Of a DNA stretch of 64,000 nt, positions 59,132 through 64,000 are shown piece by piece. The notes under the pieces were generated by a model. The model made no database searches. It had not been told where the DNA came from and saw only the letters and a list, made by a program, of their open reading frames with translations. Position numbers and translations under genes: made by a program. Source of the DNA: Rhodococcus sp. W8901 (GTDB lineage Bacteria > Actinomycetota > Actinomycetes > Mycobacteriales > Mycobacteriaceae); assembly GCF_013348805.1 (NCBI RefSeq), contig NZ_CP054690.1:1426001-1490000 (forward strand), given 5' to 3'. Position 1 is the first letter of the stretch, and each line of letters begins with the position of its first letter.

Positions 59132-61075
59132 ATGTCTCGCGGTGCGCGTTACGGCCCGTACGAGGGTGGCGATCCACTGGCCCCGCCGGTGGATCTGCGT
59201 GACGCGCTGGCCGCGATCGGCGACGACGTCCTCGAGGGTGCGTCGCCGCGGCAGGCGCTGCGTGAGTTCCTGCGGCGCGGCGCCGGTGACCGGCGCGGGC
59301 TCGACGACCTCGCCGCGCAGGCGAATCGGCGCCGACGGGAACTGTTGGAGCGCAACAATCTTGCGGGCACCCTGGACGAGATCCGTGAGCTTCTGGACCG
59401 CGCGGTGCTCGAGGAACGCAAGACCCTCGCCCGCGCTCTCGACGACGATGCGCGCTTCGCGGAGATGCGCATCGAGGAGCTTCCGCCGTCGACCGCGCAG
59501 GCGGTGTCCGATCTCGTCGACTACGACTGGCGGAGCAGTCAGGCGCGCGAAGACTACGAGAAGATCCGCGACCTGATGGGGCGGGAGCTGCTGGATCAGC
59601 GGTTCGCCGGAATGAAGCAGGCCCTGGAAGGGGCCACCGACGCGGACCGTGAAGGGATCCGCGAGATGCTCGAGGATCTGAACACGTTGCTGGACAGTCA
59701 CGCTCGTGGCGAGGACACCACGCAGCAGTTCCGGGAGTTCATGGACAAGCACGGTGAGTACTTCCCCGAGAACCCGCGCAACACCGAGGAACTGCTGGAC
59801 TCGCTCGCGCGTCGGGCGGCCGCGGCCCAACGTCTGCGGAACTCGCTCACCCCGGACCAGCGCGCCGAGCTGGACGCGTTGGCGCAGCAGGCGTTCGGTG
59901 ATCCGTCGTTGATGGGCCAACTGGACCGGCTCGACGCGCACCTGCAGGCCGCGCGTCCCGGCGAGGACTGGACCGGCAGCGAGAAGTTCCGCGGCGACGA
60001 CGGTATGGGGTTGGGGGAGGGCACGTCCGCCCTCGCGGACGTCGCGGAGCTCGAGCGACTGTCCGATCAACTGTCGCAACAGTATCCGGGTGCCCAGCTC
60101 GACGACATCGACACCGAGGCATTGGCCCGGCAACTCGGCGACGGGGCCGTCGCCGACGCGAAGACACTCGCCGATCTCGAGCGGGCACTGCAGCAGCAGG
60201 GCTTCTTCGACCGTGCACCGGACGGCCAGTGGCGGCTGTCGCCGAAGGCGATGCGGCAGTTGGGGCAGACCGCGCTGCGCGACGTCGCGGGTCGGCTGTC
60301 GCACCGCGGTGGTCAGCGGGAGACCCGTCGCGCGGGGGCGATGGGCGAGCCGACCGGGGCGTCGCGGCCGTGGGAGTTCGGGGACACCGAGCCGTGGGAC
60401 GTCACCCGCACGCTCACCAACGCGGTGCTGCGCGATCCGGGCCGGGTGCCGGTTCGGATGTCGGTGTCCGACGTCGAGATCGCCGAGACCGAGCAGCGTG
60501 CGCAGGCGGCGGTGGCGCTGCTGGTGGACACGTCGTTCTCGATGGTGATGGACGGCCGCTGGGTGCCGATGAAACGTACCGCGCTGGCTCTCAACCACCT
60601 GGTGACGACGAGGTTCCGCGGGGATGCGTTGCAGCTCATCGGTTTCGGGCGGCACGCCGAGGTACTGACCGCGGCGGAGTTGGCCGGCCTCGACGGAGCG
60701 TGGGATCAGGGCACGAACCTGCACCACGCGCTGCTGCTCGCGGCCCGGCACCTGCGCCGGCATCCCAACGCACAGCCCGTCGTGCTCATCGTCACCGACG
60801 GCGAGCCCACCGCGCACCTCGAGCCCGACGGGCAGGCGTTCTTCGACTATCCGCCGAGCGTGCGGACCCTGGGACTGACGGTGCGCGAACTCGACACCCT
60901 CGCCCGCCTGGGCGCGCAGGTGACGATCTTCCGCCTCGGCGACGACCCGGGCCTGGCCCGCGTCGTCGACCGGATGGCGCAGCGGGTCGGCGGCCGGGTG
61001 GTGGCTCCGGACCTCGACGGCCTCGGCGCGGCAGTGGTCAGCGACTACATGCGGATGCGCCGACCACCGCGGTGA
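59132..61075 (+). CDS. VWA-domain protein partner of the MoxR ATPase (Rv0959-like)
   Basis: A 647-residue protein. The last 200 residues form a von Willebrand A domain with the metal-ion-dependent adhesion motif ALLVDTSFSMVMDGRW and LIVTDGEPTAHLEPDG. The N-terminal 400 residues are mostly helical and charged, with few hydrophobic segments. MoxR-VWA pairs act as ATP-driven chaperones, often for metal loading. The ATG at 59132 is preferred because GGGAGACAGG is directly upstream; the frame starts 18 bases earlier. The substrate protein is unknown. Confidence 0.9.
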   Translation: MSRGARYGPYEGGDPLAPPVDLRDALAAIGDDVLEGASPRQALREFLRRGAGDRRGLDDLAAQANRRRRELLERNNLAGTLDEIRELLDRAVLEERKTLARALDDDARFAEMRIEELPPSTAQAVSDLVDYDWRSSQAREDYEKIRDLMGRELLDQRFAGMKQALEGATDADREGIREMLEDLNTLLDSHARGEDTTQQFREFMDKHGEYFPENPRNTEELLDSLARRAAAAQRLRNSLTPDQRAELDALAQQAFGDPSLMGQLDRLDAHLQAARPGEDWTGSEKFRGDDGMGLGEGTSALADVAELERLSDQLSQQYPGAQLDDIDTEALARQLGDGAVADAKTLADLERALQQQGFFDRAPDGQWRLSPKAMRQLGQTALRDVAGRLSHRGGQRETRRAGAMGEPTGASRPWEFGDTEPWDVTRTLTNAVLRDPGRVPVRMSVSDVEIAETEQRAQAAVALLVDTSFSMVMDGRWVPMKRTALALNHLVTTRFRGDALQLIGFGRHAEVLTAAELAGLDGAWDQGTNLHHALLLAARHLRRHPNAQPVVLIVTDGEPTAHLEPDGQAFFDYPPSVRTLGLTVRELDTLARLGAQVTIFRLGDDPGLARVVDRMAQRVGGRVVAPDLDGLGAAVVSDYMRMRRPPR

Positions 61076-61081
61076 TCCGGC

Positions 61082-61468
61082 TCAGGCCTGACTCGCGATC
61101 TGGATCAGGTTGCCGCAGGTGTCGTCGAACACCGCGGTGGTGACCGGACCCATCTGCAACGGAGCCTGGGTGAACACCACACCCAGCGCCGTCAGCCGTT
61201 CGTACTCGGCCTGCACGTCGTCGACGCCGAAGGACGTGATCGGGATACCGTCGGCGACGAGTGCCCTCATGTAGGCCTGGGCGGCGGGATGCGCGTCGGG
61301 CTCGAGGACCAGTTCGGTGCCGTCCGGCGCGTCCGAGGAGACGACGGTGAGCCACTTGTGCTCGCCCAGCGGGACCTCGTGCTTCTTCACGAAGCCGAGG
61401 ATGTCGGTATAGAACGCCAGCGCCTTGTCCTGGTCGTTGACGTGCACGCTGGTCAGGTGAATCTTCAC
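61082..61468 (-). CDS. VOC (glyoxalase/bleomycin resistance) family protein
   Basis: A 128-residue protein with two beta-alpha-beta-beta-beta halves: SVHVNDQDKALAFYTDILG, GTELVLEPDAHPAAQAYM, then DDVQAEYERLTALGVVFTQA and VFDDTCGNLIQIASQA. VOC proteins bind a metal or a small hydrophobic molecule. GTG 61468 overlaps the TGA of the ArsR gene upstream (GTGA), so both are translated as a pair. It could act on a ligand that the ArsR protein senses (inference). Confidence 0.85.
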   Translation of the reverse strand: MKIHLTSVHVNDQDKALAFYTDILGFVKKHEVPLGEHKWLTVVSSDAPDGTELVLEPDAHPAAQAYMRALVADGIPITSFGVDDVQAEYERLTALGVVFTQAPLQMGPVTTAVFDDTCGNLIQIASQA

Positions 61469-61767
61469 GGTGCCTGTCCTTGCCTGTCGCGGTCCGGGTC
61501 GGGTACGGGCCACCGGTCGGCGATGGCCCGCAGGGGAGTGGTGTCGAGATGGTGGAACTTGTAGCGGCCTTCCCGGCGGGTGTGGAGCAGTCCGGCGTCC
61601 TCGAGGACCGCGAGGTGCTGCGAGACGGCCTGCCGGGACGACCCGAGCCCGTACTTGGTGACGAGGCGGGCGCACAGCTCGAAGAGTGTCTGCCCGTCAC
61701 GGTCGACGAGTTCGTCGAGAATCGCGCGCCGCGTCGGGTCTGCCAGAGCCTTGAACAGATCACCCAC
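61465..61767 (-). CDS. ArsR family transcriptional regulator
   Basis: A 100-residue winged-helix regulator with FKALADPTRRAILDELVDR, LGSSRQAVSQHLAVLEDAG and LLHTRREGRYKFHHLDTTPL, the core of the family. There is no Cys-x-Cys metal-binding motif at the usual place, so it may sense a non-metal ligand. It is the first gene of a two-gene operon with the VOC gene. Confidence 0.9.
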   Translation of the reverse strand: MGDLFKALADPTRRAILDELVDRDGQTLFELCARLVTKYGLGSSRQAVSQHLAVLEDAGLLHTRREGRYKFHHLDTTPLRAIADRWPVPDPDRDRQGQAP

Positions 61768-61943
61768 AACCGAACGATAGGCAAGTGGTTACTTGCGTGT
61801 CAATGGTGCGGGTGGCACCGAGCCTGTTCGGTCATCTCGAGGAACCCGCCGTCATCTCCGGCGCGACGGTGGTGGCGTGTCGTACGGTGGCCAGCAGCGC
61901 CGCATCGTCGTCCCGACGCGGCCGACGACGCCGGTGGTGATCA

Positions 61944-62825
61944 ATGAAGCCGAAGGATCGAGCCTGGGATCTCGGGTACGCGGCCGGTTGGCGCCTGGTG
62001 CGCGCCCTGCCCCAGCGGTGGGCGAGGCGCCTGTTCGACGCTGCGGCCGATCGCGCGGCCCGCAACGGAGGTCCGGATCAGTTGCGGCGCAATCTGGCCC
62101 GAGTGCTGTCCGCCACGCCGGCGCAGGTGCCCGACGACCTCGTGCACGCGAGCCTGCGCTCCTACGCCCGCTACTGGTGCGAAGCCTTCCGGCTGCCGTC
62201 GATGGATCCGGTGCGGTTGGCCGAGAGCATCGAATCCTCGGCCACCGGGCTCGAACACATCCACGAGGCGGTCGCGTGTGGCAGCGGGGCGGTGCTGGCC
62301 CTACCGCACAGCGGCAACTGGGACCTGGCGGGAGTATGGGTGGCGCAGCGGGTGGGCCCTCCCGTCGTCGTCGCCGAGCGGCTCCGTCCGGAATCGCTGT
62401 TCAAGCGCTTCGTCCGGTTCCGTGAGCAGCTGGGTTTCGAGATCATCCCACTCACCGGCACCGAGACGCCGCCGATCGAGCAGCTGACCGCGCGGCTGCG
62501 GCAGGGGCGGATCGTCGGGCTGCTCGCCGAACGCGACGTGACCGGCACGGGCGTGCCGGTCTCCTTCTTCGGCGAATCCGCCCGGATGCCGGCCGGCCCG
62601 GCCCGGCTCGCGATCGACACCGGCGCACCACTGCTGCCGGTGAACTGCTGGTTCACCCCGGACGGCTGGGGCTTCCACGTCGGTGCCCCGGTCGACACCG
62701 TCGGCGGGGTGCAGTGCACGACACAGGCATTGGCAGACCGCTTCGCCGCAGGCATCGCCGCGCACCCGGCCGACTGGCACATGCTGCAACGGGTGTGGAC
62801 CGCCGACTTCGATCGCATCGAGTGA
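61944..62825 (+). CDS. LpxL/PatA-type lipid acyltransferase
   Basis: A 293-residue enzyme of the LpxL/phosphatidylinositol mannoside acyltransferase type. The catalytic motif LALPHSGNWDLAGVWVAQR contains H-x4-D near residue 121, followed by KRFVRFREQLGFEIIPL, GRIVGLLAERDVTGTGVPVS and FFGESARMPAGPARLA. It transfers an acyl group from acyl-CoA to a lipid hydroxyl. It is not next to a pimA gene here, so it may be a paralogue of PatA or a different lipid acyltransferase. Confidence 0.85.
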   Translation: MKPKDRAWDLGYAAGWRLVRALPQRWARRLFDAAADRAARNGGPDQLRRNLARVLSATPAQVPDDLVHASLRSYARYWCEAFRLPSMDPVRLAESIESSATGLEHIHEAVACGSGAVLALPHSGNWDLAGVWVAQRVGPPVVVAERLRPESLFKRFVRFREQLGFEIIPLTGTETPPIEQLTARLRQGRIVGLLAERDVTGTGVPVSFFGESARMPAGPARLAIDTGAPLLPVNCWFTPDGWGFHVGAPVDTVGGVQCTTQALADRFAAGIAAHPADWHMLQRVWTADFDRIE

Positions 62826-62836
62826 CGCTGCGGGCG

Positions 62837-63808
62837 TCAGGTCAACAGCGCTGCCACGAGGGCGATCGCGGGAATCGACGCGAGGGTGGTGACGAAGGCG
62901 GCGTCGCGGGCCAGGACCATGCCGCGTTGGTAGCGGCTCGCATAGACGAAGACGTTCTGCGCGGTCGGCAGGGTGGAGACGACCACGATCGCGAACAGCT
63001 CGTGCCCGTCGAGGCCCAGCAGGAAGCGGGCCATCACGTACGCGAGGACCGGTTGCACGCAGATCTTGAGGACCGACGCGAGTGCCACATCGCGGCGCGG
63101 ACTCGCACCCTTCTCGAGCACGCGCACGCCGTACAGCGACAGCCCGAACGCGAGCAGCGCGCCGGGGACCGAGGCGCCGCCGATGAGCCGGAACGGCTGC
63201 ATCAGTGCCTCCGGGGGCGTCCAGTTCGACACCGCGACAGCCAGTCCGGCGGCGCCGGCCAGCACGATCGGGTTCTTGAACGGCGCGGTGATCGTCTCGA
63301 GCCGGGAGCTGCCCTCGCGCATCGTGCTGACGTCGAGAACCGTCAGGGCGATCGGCGAGAAGATCATGATCTGGAACAGCAGCAGGGGTGCGACGAACGA
63401 CGCGTCGCCGAGGACGAACACCGCGATGGGAATGCCGAGGTTCGCCGAGTTCACGTACGACGACGCGAGCGCGCCGACCGTCAGTTCGGGAAGCGGTCTG
63501 CGTAGCCACAGCCTCGCGATGACGAGATAGATGCCCGCGACCGCGAATGCCGTGGCCGCGGCCACCGCGAGGGTCGGCGAGAAGACCACCGACAGGTCGG
63601 AGTTGGCGAGGGTGTCGAACAGCAGCGCCGGTGTCGCGACGAAGAACACCAGTCGGCTGAGGACGAACTGCCCGTGCTCGCCGAGCGTGCCGGTGCGCCC
63701 CAGGAAGAACCCGATAGCGATGACGACGAAGATGACCGTGAACCCTGCCACCACGCCCGACACGCCTACATCCTTCGCTTCAATTGTGGCGCCGACCTGC
63801 ATGATCAA
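62837..63808 (-). CDS. AEC (auxin efflux carrier) family transporter
   Basis: A 323-residue membrane protein with about ten transmembrane helices. The N-terminal half opens GVVAGFTVIFVVIAIGFFLG then FVATPALLFDTLANSDLSVV, with the typical proline-containing helix. LASSYVNSANLGIPIAVFVL and FPTLPTAQNVFVYASRYQ-like sequence (VVSTLPTAQNVFVYASRYQ) near the end match the family. AEC carriers export organic acids such as malonate or malate. Substrate unknown. Confidence 0.88.
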   Translation of the reverse strand: MIMQVGATIEAKDVGVSGVVAGFTVIFVVIAIGFFLGRTGTLGEHGQFVLSRLVFFVATPALLFDTLANSDLSVVFSPTLAVAAATAFAVAGIYLVIARLWLRRPLPELTVGALASSYVNSANLGIPIAVFVLGDASFVAPLLLFQIMIFSPIALTVLDVSTMREGSSRLETITAPFKNPIVLAGAAGLAVAVSNWTPPEALMQPFRLIGGASVPGALLAFGLSLYGVRVLEKGASPRRDVALASVLKICVQPVLAYVMARFLLGLDGHELFAIVVVSTLPTAQNVFVYASRYQRGMVLARDAAFVTTLASIPAIALVAALLT

Positions 63809-63897
63809 CCCAGTTCGAGAAGCTTACCGCCGCTAATCGCCGGTCGTGCGTCCGCCCGTCGAGTCACCGATTCGCCGGTCTGCGACACGACAACCGA

Positions 63898-63933
63898 GCC
63901 CCCACCTCATCGGCGCGCCGACGAGGTGGGGGC
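63898..63933. terminator. Long hairpin before the right window edge
   Basis: GCCCCCACCTC (63898-63908) pairs with GAGGTGGGGGC (63923-63933), and the inner TCGGCGCGCCGA is itself palindromic, so the stem can reach about 17 pairs with one mismatch. It lies 21 bases past the stop of the gene that enters from the right, and probably ends that - strand transcript. Confidence 0.7.
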
Positions 63934-63953
63934 CTACTTGTCGCGCAATCGGA

Positions 63954-64000
63954 TCAGGAACCGAGCGAACCGGTGTTCAGCGAGCCGAGGTCCAGCGAAC
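63954..64000 (-). CDS. C-terminal end of a protein with LGS/SLDLGS-type repeats (partial)
   Basis: On the - strand the frame closing at 63954-63956 (TGA) reads SLDLGSLNTGSLGS at the C-terminus. The rest lies outside the window. The Gly/Ser/Leu repeat resembles the tandem repeat in the secreted protein at 36572-38008 and is common in small exported proteins of rhodococci (recall, not checked). No domain can be assigned from 14 residues. Confidence 0.45.
   Translation of the reverse strand, partial: SLDLGSLNTGSLGS

Overview
The window is high-GC actinobacterial chromosome with GTG starts, ATGA/GTGA stop-start overlaps and few intergenic gaps. The gene order pgi - chorismate mutase - pcrA/uvrD1 - M23 peptidase - sucC - sucD - DUF5336 - DUF6350 - purN - purH - MoxR-type ATPase - VWA protein is the order of Mycobacterium tuberculosis Rv0946c to Rv0959 as I recall it. 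Together with the rich aromatic and lipid catabolism, this points to a mycolate-producing actinomycete, most likely Rhodococcus or a close relative. No rRNA, tRNA, CRISPR array, phage module or insertion sequence was seen.

Layout. (1) 1-4522: a compact + strand cluster with an acyl-CoA-dehydrogenase-like protein, a coupled 24-codon ORF, a thioester-reductase-like SDR, a class III aminotransferase and an SRPBCC protein. It looks like a small lipid or natural-product pathway that ends in reductive amination. (2) 4562-5851: an Fpg/Nei-type glycosylase and a GtrA protein. (3) 5910-13278: a catabolic operon on the - strand (FadD, D-aminoacylase-type amidohydrolase, two tandem carboxylesterases), divergent from a TetR gene with a 22-bp palindrome between them. 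(4) 13309-19258: an aromatic-acid island with an AAHS-type MFS transporter, a Rieske oxygenase, a small Cys/His protein, a VanB-type reductase, a CYP199-like P450 and an IclR regulator; a 44-bp perfect inverted repeat lies in the divergent promoter region. (5) 19278-21019: an AHSA1/SRPBCC gene and a RES/Xre toxin-antitoxin pair. (6) 21099-28661: a flavin disulfide oxidoreductase, a ribbon-helix-helix regulator with a phased operator array heading a DUF4097-ABC transporter operon, a condensation/WS-DGAT-like acyltransferase, an enoyl-CoA hydratase and a TetR gene. (7) 28726-35927: ApbE, pgi, succinate-semialdehyde dehydrogenase, chorismate mutase and the PcrA/UvrD helicase.

(8) 35928-44879 breaks the conserved synteny between pcrA and the M23 peptidase. 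It holds a collapsed LuxR-type regulator, a secreted repeat protein, a DUF1254/DUF1214 protein, a small membrane operon (SHOCT, DUF6325, PLDc_N-SHOCT, GAP-family), a TPR-LuxR regulator behind a 27-bp palindrome, a holin-like membrane protein and a PtpB-like phosphatase. Two of these genes carry a TTA codon. This is the best candidate for an undescribed system. (9) 44880-61075: the conserved core continues (M23 peptidase, membrane protein, sucCD, YigZ, the cell-envelope/division proteins DUF5336 and DUF6350/PerM-like, purN, purH, MoxR-VWA). A structured leader precedes an 82-aa protein at 56322. (10) 61082-64000: VOC and ArsR genes, a PatA/LpxL-type acyltransferase, an AEC transporter and the C-terminus of a gene ending in LGS-type repeats.

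Family assignments come from motifs and recall only; no database search was possible. Several start codons were moved downstream of the longest ORF where a Shine-Dalgarno site, overlap or domain edge supported it.
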